A DNA stretch of 64,000 nucleotides from Microbotryomycetes sp. JL201. Its lineage: Eukaryota; Basidiomycota; Microbotryomycetes. The notes under the pieces were generated by a model that saw nothing but the letters and a program-made list of their open reading frames with translations, was not told the origin of the DNA and did no database searches. Both the position numbers and the translations under genes were made by a program. Position 1 is the first letter of the stretch, and each line of letters begins with the position of its first letter. Of this stretch, positions 46,801 to 59,309 are shown piece by piece. The stretch is from positions 1 through 64,000 of the forward strand of contig JAQYUZ010000044.1 of the NCBI GenBank assembly GCA_033819885.1, in the 5' to 3' direction.

Positions 46801-48695
46801 TGCTGTCAATGAAAACTTGAAACGGACCCATGACGCCAGCAAATCACTCGTTCACGTGATTAACGATTTATTGGATTTGACTCGACAAGAATCGGGTGGC
46901 GAATTGTTTATTCAAGAGCCGTTCGAGTTGAGAGGTACGATCGATGACGCTATCAGCATTCAAAGAGAAGAAGCGAGACGCAAGGGTATCAACCTTGATG
47001 TGATTGAAGAACCACCTGGCACGCCGAGCGTCTTGATTGGAGATCGGTCCAAGATTCGTCAGATCATTGCGACGAGCGTCGGTAACGCAGTCAAATATAC
47101 GGACAAGGGCTCAGTTGTCATCAAGTATGGCGAGCACAGGCCGACATTGTCGACGATCGACTCGGACGTGAAGGGTCAAATCATGCCGGCCGTGCTCGAC
47201 TATTCGAAGAATGCGACAACCAAGCGTAGCAGCCAGGCTGGGCAGTCTGCCATCATCTCTTCGAATCCAGCAGGTTTGTCTGATGGCGCAGTGCACCTGT
47301 ACATTTCCATGCAAGTCGCAATGTCGAGGAGTCTTGTCCGCGCACACACACACGCTGACCTGCGAGTTCCGCATTTTCAGAACTGATACAGGAGTTGGTA
47401 TCGCCGACGACAAGCTGGAAGCTTTGTTTGCCGCGCTGCACCACGTCAAGAAAGCCTCGACTCAGGCGACGGCGCCGATCGGTCTCGGTTTGGCCGTGTC
47501 TGCGAGGCTGATCGAGAACCTTGGTGGCGTCATGAGCGTCGAATCTCAGGTCGGCAAAGGGTCCAACTTTACGTTTGTCATACCTTTTGCTGTACCCGAT
47601 GGAACCGCATCGCCGAGTAGTTCAACGACCCGGCCTGCACTCGTTAGACGCTCGAGTTCGCATTCGACGGGAAGTAGAACTAGTTTGACGAGCAAAGACA
47701 GCAAACATTCCGAGCTCGACAACTTGATATCGGCCATGACATCTTCACACATTGATGCTCGACCTGCCGTCCGGAGCAATTCGAGCAGCGGCGGCGTCAG
47801 TGGCAAAGTTCGTCGGCCACTGTCGGGCGTTGCCAGCGAGAACAACGGAGGGTTGTCTCGACCATCGAGCATATATCTTGGTAGCGTGGGCTTGTCATCA
47901 CCACCGCCGATCGTGTCTCCCGGAACGCCAGCTTCGGCATCTCTAGTCGACCCGCCGACGTTGCCGCCCGTACCAAGACACCGAGACAGGGAACAGGTCG
48001 CTCCCACTGTGCCCGCGTCTCTTCCCGAGAAACGACAATCATTCCACATTCTCGTCGTCGAAGACGAAAAGATCAATCGAGTTTTGCTGGAAAGGCGACT
48101 GGTCAAGGACGGACACGCTGTTACCGTTGTCGAGCACGGTGGCTTGGCCGTTCGAGCTATGGAAGAGAATCCGACTGCGTTTGATTTGATTCTGATGGAT
48201 CTCAAGTGAGTTGGCGTGTGCGGACTCGCTTACGATCTCGTTGACGAACGGGTCTGTCTCTGCTTGAACGTATAGTATGCCGATTTGCGATGGATACGAA
48301 GCTTCACGCATTATTCGTCAATCTGAAGCGAAATATATCATACCTCCGGGCTTGTCCCGACCGCCTTCTCATTTGCTCAACGGAGGCGTTCCGATCATTG
48401 CCGTCTCTGCCAACATTCACGAGCGTAATCGCAAGCAGTTGACTTCGTGCGGTATCGGTGAGTGCCCCAGTTGTCCTTTGCCGTGGCCCGTCGGGTGTTT
48501 AGGGGGGGTTTTGACACGTTCGGTCATGTTGCTTCAGACGCGTGGTCTTTGAAACCGGTCAGGTTCAACCGATTGCAAGAGATTATGAAAGGCGCGGTCG
48601 ATCCTACACAGCGTCGTCGTGATTTGTACAGACCAGGGGAATGGGAACAAGGCGGTTGGTTGACGATGCGGTCGGATGGCAAACTGGCCGGTTGA
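43832..48695 (+). CDS. Phytochrome-like hybrid histidine kinase 1, with degenerate chromophore pocket
   Basis: About 1480 residues over seven exons, start MAGSHPPRPSLNPRSITTGS. A disordered N-terminus precedes PAS (HKPGCIQSFGVLVALEEDDG), GAF (VMQFDETWHARVVAEQVDRV) and PHY (WAGSRSGEVGG) regions. Next come HisKA with intact H-box ASHEVRTPLNAIVN, HATPase (GNAVKYTDKGSV; TDTGVGIADDKLE; GLGLAVSARLIENLGG) and a receiver (VVEDEKINR; LILMDL; SLKP). The C-terminal LYRPGEWEQGGW motif matches its paralogue. Oddly, the biliverdin-binding Cys context RCEDEPI is replaced by LSREPPIEEEAQ; PATDIP is PASDVA; SPIHIKYL is PKQRTDYL, losing the chromophore-contacting His; and the PHY tongue PRKSF is DRKGF. Kinase and receiver look functional. 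It may not bind bilin, or may use the nearby Cys in PGCIQ. The paralogue lies directly downstream in the same orientation. Confidence 0.88.
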
Positions 48696-49211
48696 GGAGT
48701 TTGAAGCTTTTCATATAATTTTCTTTTGCTGTTTTGGATAGTGTGGGTTGGCAGGATTAAGAGTCATAGGAGGATGCACATACATACGCGCGCACACACG
48801 ATAGACAGGCTTTGTTCTGTACCCGCACCCGTAGAAAAGTCGGATCACTGTAGTTTACACACACTACTCGCGCCGTTTCGTTCCGCCTCTGTGGTGCGCA
48901 GCTGGGGCGATCGGCGATGGCAATGGGCATTCTTGACTTTGAAATACAAATTGCGATTTCGGATTAGTGTGCCGCTTGAGCAGCGACCAGACCAGGCCCC
49001 GAGACTATCCGGCTGCATCGGACGGGGTTTGGCACAGACGGGCAGCGGTTCAAGAGTGCGTTTGCGTGCTCGTGTGCTTGTGCGTGTGCCGTGTCCGACT
49101 GGCGCGCCACACGCGTGCGCGTCTTTGCGCCTGACGGCTCTCGCGCCGCACGAGCGACTGCAGGCGGTGCGCGTACCCTCGCTTCTCGTCGCTTATTGAT
49201 CCAAGGACGCC
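48696..49211. promoter_or_regulatory. Spacer between the two phytochrome genes
   Basis: About 515 bases, the 3' region of gene 1 and promoter of gene 2. It contains purine/pyrimidine GCGCACAC-rich stretches but no frame or motif I can support. Confidence 0.45.
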
Positions 49212-52200
49212 ATGCCGCCCCAAGAGGAGCGCCAGGAGGACGGCGTAAGCGACAGTGCGGGCGATGCGCGCTCGCCGTTTACCCGGCGACCGTCAGTCTC
49301 CATGACGACGCGCATCTACCCCGTCAGGTCAGTTCTGGTCCCTTTAAACCAGCAAAGACAGGCAACTGCAGCTATCGATGTCAACGGTGGCGCCGAGCAG
49401 CGAGAGAACGACGACCAGTCACCGCCGCCGACGCCGAGCGACGACTCGTCTACGAAACCAAAGAGCTTGGATCCGTACTTGGACAGACCGACAACGCACC
49501 AAAAGTACAGCGACCAAGAGATGACGGAGCGAGAGCAGGCCAGGAAACAGAAGCAGCAGCAGCAGCAGCAGCAGACTCAGGACGCCAACACTTCATCATC
49601 AGTCACATCGGGTGACGTGCTGTTCAGCATGACGTCCAGGTTTGAACATGTCGTCGGCGACGATGGCCAGCACCTCGTCGTCACCGGCAGGGACGGCAAC
49701 TTTGTCAGATGCGAAGACGAAGTGCGTTGAATCTCGTTCGGACCTTTTGATTCGCACGCTCGGGACTGATTCATTCTTGACGTACACACAGCCCATTCGC
49801 ACGCCTCAGGCCGTCCAAGCGTTTGGCGTCCTTGTCGCGTTGGACCAAGAAGACGACGGCAGGTTCGTCGTCCAGCAAGTGTCTGAAAACTCTGGCTTTG
49901 TGCTCGGCATCCCGCCAACGGCATTATTCAAAGTCAAGAGCTTCAGTCACGTCTTGAGCGACGCAGAAGCCGACGTACTGGCCGACGCAGTCGACATGCT
50001 CGACGAGCGAGACGAAGACCCAGATGATGACGAAGTTGGACCGGTGTACTTTGAACTGGTAGGACAAGGCTTGCCAGGCTCGGATCCGAACGATACAAGT
50101 CCAGACAACCAAAACAGGCTGCAGTGGCAGGCCCACTGCGCCTTGCACAGACCCGATCGTCAAAACCAACCCCGCCGTCTGATCCTCGAACTTGAACTGA
50201 TGGACGACCAGATCAACCCGTTGTCGACCGAGGACGTAGAAGCGATCCCTTTCGACGAAAGGGGAGGTATGCAGTACCATGGCAACGTCAACCCGACCGA
50301 AGAAGACTTGGCGGCGTCAACCATCTCGATGGTCAAGCCGTTGCGAGCCTTGACGAGATCCCGCAACCGTCGAAGTCAACGAAAAAAGCAATCGTCAGAC
50401 ACGGACGTTGTCGGTTTGTTGAGCCAGATCAACGAGCAGCTTGGCAAGGCGACCGACCTTGCCTCGTTCATGAAGCTCGTCGCCAGCATCTTTGCCGAAT
50501 TGACCCAGTTCACTCGATGCATGGTATATCAATTTGATGAGGACTGGAACGGCAAAGTCGTCGCCGAGCAAGTCGACTACTCCCGCACCAAGGATTTGTA
50601 CCGTGGCCTGAATTTCCCCGCGACAGACATTCCGGCGCAAGCTCGTGAATTGTACAGGATAAACAAAGTTAGGCTTTTATACGATAGGGACCAACCGACG
50701 GCTCGCATGTGCTGCCGCTCAAAACGAGAAGTTGACCAACCTCTCGACATGACTCACTGTTTGTTGCGCGCCATGTCGCCTATTCATATCAAGTCAGTCT
50801 GAATGAAGTTTCGTGCACATTTGCATCCTGCTGACAGTATGCTATTCAGATATCTCGCCAACATGGGCGTCAGATCGTCCATGTCCGTCTCGGTGACTGC
50901 TTTCGGTGGCCTATGGGGTCTGATCGCCATGCACACCTACGGCAAATACGGACAGCGCATTTCGTTCCCTCTCCGACAACTTGCGAAATTGCTCGGCGAC
51001 TCTATCAGTCGCAACATTGAGCGCTTGTCGTATGCTCAACGATTGAACGCTCGCAAGTTGATCAACACGGAACCGACAGAAGCGAACCCGACTGGTTTCA
51101 TCGTCGCAAAGTCTGAAGATCTGTTGACACTCTTTGACGCGGATTTCGGCGTGCTCAGTATCGGTGACGAAGCAAAGATCATGGGCTCTGTTCAAAACTC
51201 GCAGGAAGTGCTGGCGCTTATCGAGTTTTTGAGGGTCAAGCCTTTCAAGTGAATTGTCGTTACTTTCGACGAGATGATCATGTGCTGACGACTGTTGTGC
51301 AGGACGCTTGAGGCTACCCAAGACATTCGACGAGATTGGACAGAGCTCAACTTTACAGCAACGTTCGAGACTGTAGCAGGGGCCCTCGTCATACCGTCAG
51401 TCCATTCTTAACTCTCTTTTCTGAGCTTTGCGCTGACAACCTCTTGCATGGCAGGCTTTCGGCCGAAGGCAAAGACTTTATCGTGTTTTTCCGCAAAGGT
51501 CAAGAGCAAGAGGTCCGTTGGGCGGGCAACCCTTATTCGAAAGAAGAAGATTTGAAACCGCTCGAGCCTCGAAAGAGTTTCAAGACGTGGACCGAAAAGA
51601 TTGTAGGACGTTGTCGAGCTTGGAAGGACGAGGAGTTGGAGACTGCTTCGTCAGTTCAGGTCGTTTACGGCAAATTCATAGTCAGTCTGCGCGCGCGCGA
51701 GAGAGAGGTTACCTGAGAGAGAGCTGTGACTGATACGGAGACCGCGTCAGGCCGTCTGGAGGGAAAAACGGTCAGCTCTTGCGGCCAACCAACTAAATCA
51801 AATTCTGCTGTCGAACGCCAGTCACGAAGTCAGGACCCCGCTCAACGCCATTGTCAACTATCTCGAGCTTGCACTCGACAGCGAAATTCCGTCAGATGTT
51901 CGCGACAGCATCTCGAGGTCTCACGCCGCGTCAAAATCGCTCATCCACGTCATCAACGACTTGCTGGTCAGTCTACTGGTCCTAGCTAAGGCATTTGTAC
52001 AAATACTGATTCGTCGTATTGCAGGACTTGACACGAGCCGAACAAGGCCAAACCTTATTCCTGCAAGAGCCGTTCAATTTTCCGGAAACCCTGCACGAAG
52101 CGCTCGAAGTTCACAAAGCCGAAGCCAAACGACAAGGTCTGTCTCTTGAAGTGATCGAGTCACCTACAGGTACACCACCTGTCGTTCTCGGTGACAGGGC

Positions 52201-54225
52201 AAAGATTCGAATCATCGTCTTGAGGGTTGTAGAGAATGCTTTGAAGCACACGCACAGCGGTGGCATCCTGGTCGAATGGGGAGAGACGAGCATTGGTGCG
52301 GACCAGAGTGAAAGTCGAGAGAAACGTGACGACGAAATCAGGATATCTATCTCAATGTAAGTGTGATACGGCGCCGCATTCGATCTTTGCAGGGATTGAC
52401 ATTTCCGATTTTTTTGGCCAGCACCGACACGGGTTCAGGCATTTCGGAAGAAAAGCTCGAGAGCATCTTTCGCGAATTTGAACAAGTCAGCACGTCGGAC
52501 GAGTCGCAGCCAGAAAAGGAACAAGGCAGCGTCGTCGGACTTGGTTTGGCCGTCGTTGCTCGTATCGTTCGAACGCTGGGCGGACAATTACGAGTCGAGT
52601 CAAAGGTTGGCGAAGGCTCAAAGTTTACGATCATCTTGCCGTTCAAGTTGCCTTCGGAGGAAGACATGCGGAGCACGTCTGCTAGGAGTGTCATTTCGAG
52701 TGGATCGGCCTCCTCGTCCAGTTCGCGGTCTCTAAGGCCGTCTGCTCAGCGAACGATCAGCTCGCTTGGAAGGAGATCTAGAGGCAGCGGATCGACGAGC
52801 GGCGAGTCCGAGATCGATTCGTTGATTGCGGAAATGTCGTCAACATTGCAGCCCGCTGCACCACGCAGTCACTCCACCACTTCTCATACGTCATCGAGGA
52901 GGTCAAACGGCAGCAAGTCCATGTCTTCCCATTCGGGATCTGCTGCACGACAACTCGACTCGAGAAGGTCGGCTGGCGCGGTGACTAAATCATCCAGCGC
53001 GGGTCGGTCAGGCGGATCAAGGCAGACCATGTCAGGCGGTCAAGGAACAGAAGCGGTCGTTACGACTCGAGATCGCCAAGGCTCACTCAACGTGAAAGAC
53101 TCGGGGTACCCGCTCAAACCAGTCAAGATGACCCAGTTTGACCTCTCTGGCTCGCCCGACAATGAGGGTTCTGGTATGGCGACACCTCGTGTCAATCCGG
53201 CGTCGAGTCCGAGGCTGAACGGGCCTGACGGATCTGGTGAGAAGCAAGAACCCTCGACGTCAGCTTTGGCGCCCGTCAACCAAGACGACGTCGAAGTGCG
53301 AGACTTTGAGCACGAGCCGGCGCAACAGCAGGTGCACAACAGCGACAAGAATCACACCAAGTCTAGCAGCAAAGGTGCTCGATCATCAAAGTCGGGATCA
53401 AGCTGGAGTCGAAGGAGTCAGCCCAAGGTTATCACGTCTGATGAAGAACGACCGAGGTCGCCGCACAGTGACGAGGAACAGTCGTGGTCTTTGCGGCCTA
53501 TGCGCGTGCTCGTCGTCGAAGTCAGTCCCGGCTATTTGAGCCTATGCATCATTCACTGACACACGATTTGAAACCGCAGGACGACCGGATTAACCGCATG
53601 ATTCTGCAGCAACGGCTCCGTATCGACGGCCACAAAGTCACGCTCGCTGAGCATGGTCGCGAGGCCGTGCGAATCATGGAGGATAGGTTTGACGAGTTTG
53701 ACATTGTTTTGATGGACCTTCTGATGCCCGTGAGTCATGTCTTGTTCCTGTACCGAGCTCGGTGGATGGTAACAAGCTTTGCGACGGCCTCGCTTGTGCC
53801 AGATTATGGGTGGCCTCGAAGCGACATCGGCTATTCGTGACATTGAAGCCAAGCGGCAAGTCGACGGTGGTGACAGCGTGCCTGAGACGGTTCGCTTCAA
53901 CGGCCGGATTCCTGTGCTAGCCGTCACGGCATCCTTGCCGGAGCGGGAGAAACAGACTATCATTGACGCTGGTCTCGGTAAGCGTAGTCGATCTCAATAT
54001 TTTGATGAATGTGAGCTGACGTATACGCTTGATGCAGACGGCTGGATGCTCAAGCCACTAGATATTCATCGGTTGCGAGTTCTCATGAAGGGATCTGTTG
54101 ACGCCAACGCTCGCGCTGCGAACCTGTATCAGTGCGTTCATATGTTTGAGCCTTTGTTGTGACATGCTGACGTTGCACGTGTCTGTAGACCCGGTCAATG
54201 GGAAGCTGGAGGTTGGATCCATTGA
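49212..54225 (+). CDS. Phytochrome, fungal hybrid histidine kinase 2 (canonical)
   Basis: It starts MPPQEERQEDGVSDSAGDAR. A CAG-encoded poly-Gln (49553-49573) lies in the disordered N-terminus. Exon 1 ends GNFVRCEDE and joins PIRTPQAVQAFGVLVALDQE; this supplies the biliverdin-binding Cys in its usual place. GAF has GKVVAEQVDYSRTKDLYRGL, FPATDIPAQARELY, and SPIHIK joining YLANMGVRSSMSVSV, with the conserved His. PHY has WAGNPYSKEE and the tongue EPRKSF. HisKA (ASHEVRTPLNAIVNYLELAL), HATPase (VENALKHTHSGGI; TDTGSGISEEKLE; GLGLAVVARIVRTLGG), a long Ser-rich linker and the receiver (RVLVVE, DDRINRMILQQRLRIDGHKV, VLMDLLMP, GWMLKPLD) follow. It ends PGQWEAGGWIH, stop 54223-54225. Fungal phytochromes are red/far-red and temperature sensors feeding HOG/SakA-type phosphorelays. 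Around ten introns. It appears fully functional. Confidence 0.92.
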
Positions 54226-55186
54226 GTTTCGGTCCGGCGGCCGCCATCTTCCGTTCTTCTTGCCAATACAACGGTCATCCGAAATGTGTCGGTGTTTTTC
54301 TTTCCCTTCATATTTCATGTAGTACTTATTAGCGGAGGCAAGGATGTAGGCAGGAAAACCATGTTGTTCAAACGGAGACTTGCCGATCTTCGGATGTGAT
54401 GCAAAACATAGACACGACTATTGCACTGTGTTTGAGGGCGATATGGCGTGGATGGAATGTGTATCTAGATTTGGATTGGGGTGCAAAGACGTCATACCAT
54501 GCTTGAACGGCGAAAACACCGAGCAACGAGTTCTTCTCGTCTTCTCGCTCGCAAAGCTGGAGAAGCACAGCGTCGTGTGTCGATTGTTGGGTCGCGTGTG
54601 CACATCGAGCTGACTCAATGCAATCTCACGTTCAAAATGGCATGCGTTTATAGCGAGAAAGTCTGGCTGTAGTACAACACGTTCGCAGTTGGCGCAGGTC
54701 GTGGCCGGCCTGCACGACAGGGATTACACGTGACCACGTCGCGAAGGTTGTACGGCACACCCGCCCGCCCGCATGCACGAAGAATGAAGTAAGGGCTAGT
54801 GCTGCGCATACGTGATCGGACGTCGTTTGAATTTGGCTTTGGGTGCGCTGCGATGACTTCATCGACGAGATGTTCCTTGTCATTCGCAAGGCTGATGAAA
54901 GTTTGGAGCTGCAGCCCGTTGCACGCCAACCTTGAATCGTCTGACTGTATCTTGCCAACTCACGACAACATTGCTATCGCCTTTCCTGTACACAGCCTCG
55001 GTTGCAGCATACAACGAGCGGCAACAGAAGGGGGTCTGTGCGCAGGGAAAGAAGAGATAATCAACCGGCCGAGAGCGCTAGCGCATTCATTTCTGGTGTG
55101 ATCTGATCAACTCAGCTCAGTCACTCCTTGCCTGCACGCAATCCGTTGTTGCTCTATAGGTGTCGCAACCCCAAGACTGCAGGCCC
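54226..55186. other. Gene-free spacer after phytochrome 2
   Basis: About 960 bases with only overlapping short frames. It is the presumed promoter of the Ser-rich protein at its right end. No RNA gene or repeat seen. Confidence 0.45.
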
Positions 55187-55999
55187 ATGGCGCCGGGCAG
55201 CCTGCAGCAGGCGCCACCGACCCTCGAGATTCGCACGCTCGACCGTGCGCAAACGGTAAATCGTGCCCCGCCGGATCAATCATCCGACACGCTCGCAATT
55301 GGTTCAAGAACCACAAAAACTACACGCGCAAGCATCTCGTCAGAATCCTCCTCGAACCAATCCGGATCATTGTCGTCAAACTCTTCATCGTCAATCTTTG
55401 GCTCGACCGGATCGCCGATACTGCCTCGTACGAGATCAGGCTCGGTTTGGTCACTCTGTTCGAGCTTGTCCTCGGCTTCTGCACCAAACTCGCCTTCGTC
55501 TTCGTACCGCAGAGATTCGACTAGCTCGAAACTAGAGCAAGCAATGGCCATGGCCCCACCGTTGTTGTCGACGAGTCTCAACTGTGATCTAGCAGAACAG
55601 CGGTCACTCAGTCCGAAATCTGTTTACGAGTCGACAGAATGCGAACAAGCGCTTCAGCGATGTCGACGTGAGTCTCATGTGCACTGGCCTTACAGCGTTG
55701 ACGAATCTGACCAAATTTGGGCCGCAGAGGAGTTGAGGGAACAGATGGCCCAAGCATGTCAGGGCTTGTTCCCGTCTTCACGTGTAGCCCAGCTCGAGCG
55801 CGCATTCGTCAGCGAATTCGGAAGCGATCGATTACTCGAACCTGATTCGACTGCGGCGCCACCTTCAACGTTCGACATTACACCCCGGAAATCTCGTTCG
55901 ATGCACGAAGCCCTTATGAGTGTTCAATCAACACCTGAAAAACATGCGTTCGACGGAGAAATGTCGCCGAAAACGACGCCTACTTCACTTTGGAAATGA
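55187..55999 (+). CDS. Ser-rich intronless protein of unknown function
   Basis: One exon, 270 residues, MAPGSLQQAPPTLEIRTLDR to TTPTSLWK. The N-terminal half is a Ser/Thr/Asn low-complexity region (SSESSSNQSGSLSSNSSSSI). The C-terminal half has a compact, helix-like block: IWAAEELREQMAQACQGLFP, then SSRVAQLERAFVSEFGSDRL. The ATG at 55187 is the first in frame; a GTG nine codons upstream is ignored. Lack of introns contrasts with most neighbours. No family recognised. Ser-Pro/Thr-Pro sites (RSLSPKS; DITPRKS; SPKTTPTS) suggest phosphorylation. It is convergent with beta-helix gene 2. It is likely a real gene because of its length and biased composition, but this is not proven. Confidence 0.55.
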   Translation: MAPGSLQQAPPTLEIRTLDRAQTVNRAPPDQSSDTLAIGSRTTKTTRASISSESSSNQSGSLSSNSSSSIFGSTGSPILPRTRSGSVWSLCSSLSSASAPNSPSSSYRRDSTSSKLEQAMAMAPPLLSTSLNCDLAEQRSLSPKSVYESTECEQALQRCRRESHVHWPYSVDESDQIWAAEELREQMAQACQGLFPSSRVAQLERAFVSEFGSDRLLEPDSTAAPPSTFDITPRKSRSMHEALMSVQSTPEKHAFDGEMSPKTTPTSLWK

Positions 56000-56250
56000 C
56001 AAAGTTTACCATCGACGAAGAAGAATGTATTACTCGAGAGCGTTCTTGTTGTTTTGTCTACGCATATAGCTTTGTATTTCGTCTTCACGACATGCTGTAG
56101 TGTCATCGTGCTTTTCAAGAGAAAATCGGTTGCAACACGGACATGAATCTATTCACAAAACAGAAAGACGAACGTCGCCACACGGTATCTGGATTCTCCG
56201 AGAGAATCAGGCACTACTTTTGCGCAAAAGCGCCAACGTTGTCCTGCTCC

Positions 56251-57948
56251 TCATTGCGTATTAACATTCGGTTTGGTCACTGGCCCTGGTCCTCTGCAGA
56301 TGACGAAGTCAAATGCGCCACCTGCGACCCATGAACCTGTGAGTGAAGCGCCCGGCGTCGTGTATTGGTTATAGTACAACGGTCCAACATCTGGCAATCC
56401 TGCGTGACATGACCCAGTTTGGATACCTCCGAACGCAGCGTTTTGGAACCGATTGTTTGCGACAATTCCATTGTTGTGACCTGCCATGGCCATACCGTAT
56501 CCAAAGTAGCCGGTTCCACTTGACGTGAACGTGTTGTCAGACCATTGACCATCAAACGTTCGCGTATTGTTGACGTCGGACCAGGCGAGAGGGCCAATCG
56601 CGATACCAACTTTCATCATGGCACCCTTTGTCATCAAAACATTGTTTTGTACGCGCGTATTGGTGTACGTCCCACCGTACGGAAGGTAGTCTACGCTGTT
56701 GATGCCACCGAGCAGTTGACGTTGCTGAGTGACGATCGTGTTGCTTTCGACAGTCGAACCTGGTGACTGGAACACGACAATCGCACCGTCGGTAGCATCA
56801 ACGATGGTGTTGCGTGCAACGTAAGAATTGCGGCAGGCAAGCGAGATGCCATCCGCCCTGTCGACATAAAATTAGTTCGAGCATTGGGCGCGTCAGCCAT
56901 GATCGGCCCGAGCTCACCAAAGGCCGCCGGGGCAAGGACCGTTAGGATTGAACTGGTCTTGAGGCGTGCAGGAAGTGTCAGTTCCGCTGAGAAAAGGTGC
57001 AGATCGAGTTAGCTTGGGCACGGAACAAGATGACGCTTCTCCTCTTTGATTTACGCTGGGCCAAATTGTGAGTCGGTGATGACAGCACCAGTACACGACA
57101 GCTGGTTCCCCTCAATCATGTGCAATGTCGACCAAGCTCTCGGTTCGAACGCAATGACGCGGTCAACGACTTGGCCAGTATTGGTTCCGCCCATTTCCAT
57201 CAAGGCCAATCCTCCAGACAAGTAACCAAGCGCAGGTCTGTTGCCATCAACTTTTATTTGAGAGACTTTGGCATAGTCTCGTCCGGGGTCGACCGTAAAG
57301 ATGGCGCACGCTTGGTTCGGATTGACGGTTCGAACGGTGGCATAGTTGTCGCTCGACAGGGCCTCGAGCGCGCTCAAACGAGTAGTCAGGGTCTGGTTCG
57401 GAGCAGTGAACTGGATAGGAGCTGAAAGACTGAGGACCGCTCTGGGGCAGAGGAACACTGTCGTGTTGGCGCCACCGTCTGACCATCGCATTCCCCATCA
57501 GCAGCTTGTTTGCTCCACTACAGTCAAACAGCTACTCACATGAGAATAGCGAATTGATTTGCTGCTCCGTGTACGACGAGTTGAGGCATGTTGGCAGCGT
57601 CGGCGGATTGGGGACGGGCACTGGAGGACACGAGCCAAACAAGCCGCACAACGGTGTGCCTCCGGTAATTGATCCGAGCAGTCCTGTCGTCGTCTTGAGC
57701 AAATTGGCTAGAGCAGTCGCAAGCGTCGAAGTCAAAGAACCTGTTGTTGCGCCGACAAGAATAGCAATTTGGGAAAGTGGCAAGATTATGGCGTCCGCAG
57801 GTGGCACGAATGATGGAGTCGGACCAGGGTTGGCGACATTGTAAGGAAGCACGCTAGACGCCCGTTTCTCGGTCCTCGTAGGCACGTCCTGGGTTGGAGC
57901 AGCCAAGGCCAGAGGGGCCAGCAGAAGGATCAGCAGAATGAAGCGCAT
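56251..57948 (-). CDS. Secreted right-handed beta-helix (pectin-lyase-fold) protein 2
   Basis: It starts MRFILLILLLAPLALA at 57948, a signal peptide, followed by a pro-segment with a Kex2-like EKR-A site (TRTEKRASS). Conserved blocks shared with gene 1 include ILVGATTGSLTSTLATALAN, LCGLFGSC, GGANTTVFLCPRAVLSLSAP, WSTLHMIEGNQLSCTGAVIT, DATDGAIVVF, LGGINSVDYLPYGGTYTNTR and SGTGYFGYGMAMAGHNNG. It ends VTKPNVNTQ, stop at 56251. Five or six exons. It lacks the Gly/Ser-rich insert of gene 1. It is secreted to wall or medium; the substrate is unknown and catalytic residues cannot be assigned. Its position, orientation and association with repeat B mirror gene 1 and repeat A. Confidence 0.82.
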
Positions 57949-59309
57949 TGCTTCAAGCTGATGTGGTCAATAAAAAGGAGTGGAGGAGGTGTGGTATGGA
58001 CGTTCGAAAAGAAGATATTGGAGTGACAGGAGTCGTCGGAGCGCGGTCGGCACCCGAGAGGCCAGACGCGCGCGTTGTTGGTTCTAGATGACGATCAAGG
58101 CACCGGCGAAAGGGGATATGGAAGAGGCCTGGAGACGAGTGATGTAGGAGCAAGAGAGCAAACCTTTTCTGTTACGAGTATGGTCCACCGGGATGCATAC
58201 ACCGGGTCTCTCTCCTGGCCCAGAATTAGTGAAACCTTTTTGCGGGAAGGGCGCGAGCTGCGAACAGCCTGAACGAGGCAATCACTCAAGGTGCCTGTTT
58301 GCGACAGAATCCGTATATGCGGTCCCGGCTGTGTCAAATTCAATTCTGCTTCTGTCGATCACTCTGTGTCGCTGCGATGCTGCCTTTTGTTGCTGATAGC
58401 GAGACCAGCTCGAAAGCGTTTCAATTAACGGACCCACCTGCCCTTTCAAGCGCGAGCTCCCGAAGACGATTAAAAAAGGGCGTGCGCAGCCGGCTTTGTT
58501 CCAGCGATCCAATCGTCTTGATATCTTTTGCTGAGGATCTAATCTTGTCTGGCCGATCATCTCCAAGAACGACAAGTCTTGTCTGTTCGCCGCAAAAGGG
58601 GATCCGCTTTCCGGTCTACAATGGCTCACTTGAACGGGCATGGCCAAGCTGATCAATGAATACGGACTTTTCCCCATCAGACTTGCCCTGCAATTGGCAG
58701 AATTACTCGGCAGGGGCTGGGCAGCGCCTTGGGCAAAGATCTGGCGCGCCGAAAAATGTCCACTCGCCAAAATCTCGACGTCGAAATAAACGGAAGCTCA
58801 CTGTCACAAGCGGGATAATTTGTCGACGAAACGCCCCCGCGTAGGCCTGGCTAGTCCGATGCAAGCTTATTTGGCGATGCTCGAGGAGCGTAGACCCGCC
58901 GTCAAGCGCCAATCCCTGTAGGAAACGCGCACTTTCTGCATGGCGTCGAGCTTGCGTCAGCACTAGTCTCGTGCTGGGTGATCGGGCAAAAATGTTAATG
59001 CTTTGACCGCAATGAGAGCAGAGCTCGCGAAACCAGTCGTCTGGGCCCGGCTCGCTTGCGAATCCGTGCAATTGTTCGATAATGAGCGTCATCGTTGATC
59101 ATCAATACTGCTGGTCCAGGCTTCTTTGCCGAGCTCAACACGATACAGAGCGAATTTCAGGCACGCTCAGACCCCGCGCGATGCATCCGACTATCGTGCA
59201 GGCCATGGGGCCGATGCGGTAGCTAGGAAGGTACATGTATGTCAATGCAGATCATCATGGATGTTTATACTGCTTTTCGGCTGCACGAGCGAAAAGGATG
59301 CCAAAGCAA
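57949..59309. other. Spacer between beta-helix gene 2 and repeat B
   Basis: About 1.36 kb. Two overlapping minus-strand frames (58282-58770, 58703-59092) are open, and one contains ELCSHCGQSINIF. However, they have no family match, no partner exons and ordinary composition. The left 200 bases should be the promoter of beta-helix gene 2. Possibly a decayed gene. Confidence 0.4.

Noticed and set aside
49553-49573. CAG run as a mobile or regulatory repeat
   Set aside because: It encodes poly-Gln in the disordered N-terminus of phytochrome 2; an ordinary coding microsatellite.
58282-59092. Two overlapping minus-strand frames of 162 and 129 residues, one with ELCSHCGQ
   Set aside because: No partner exons, splice logic or family; a single CxxC is not evidence of a zinc protein.
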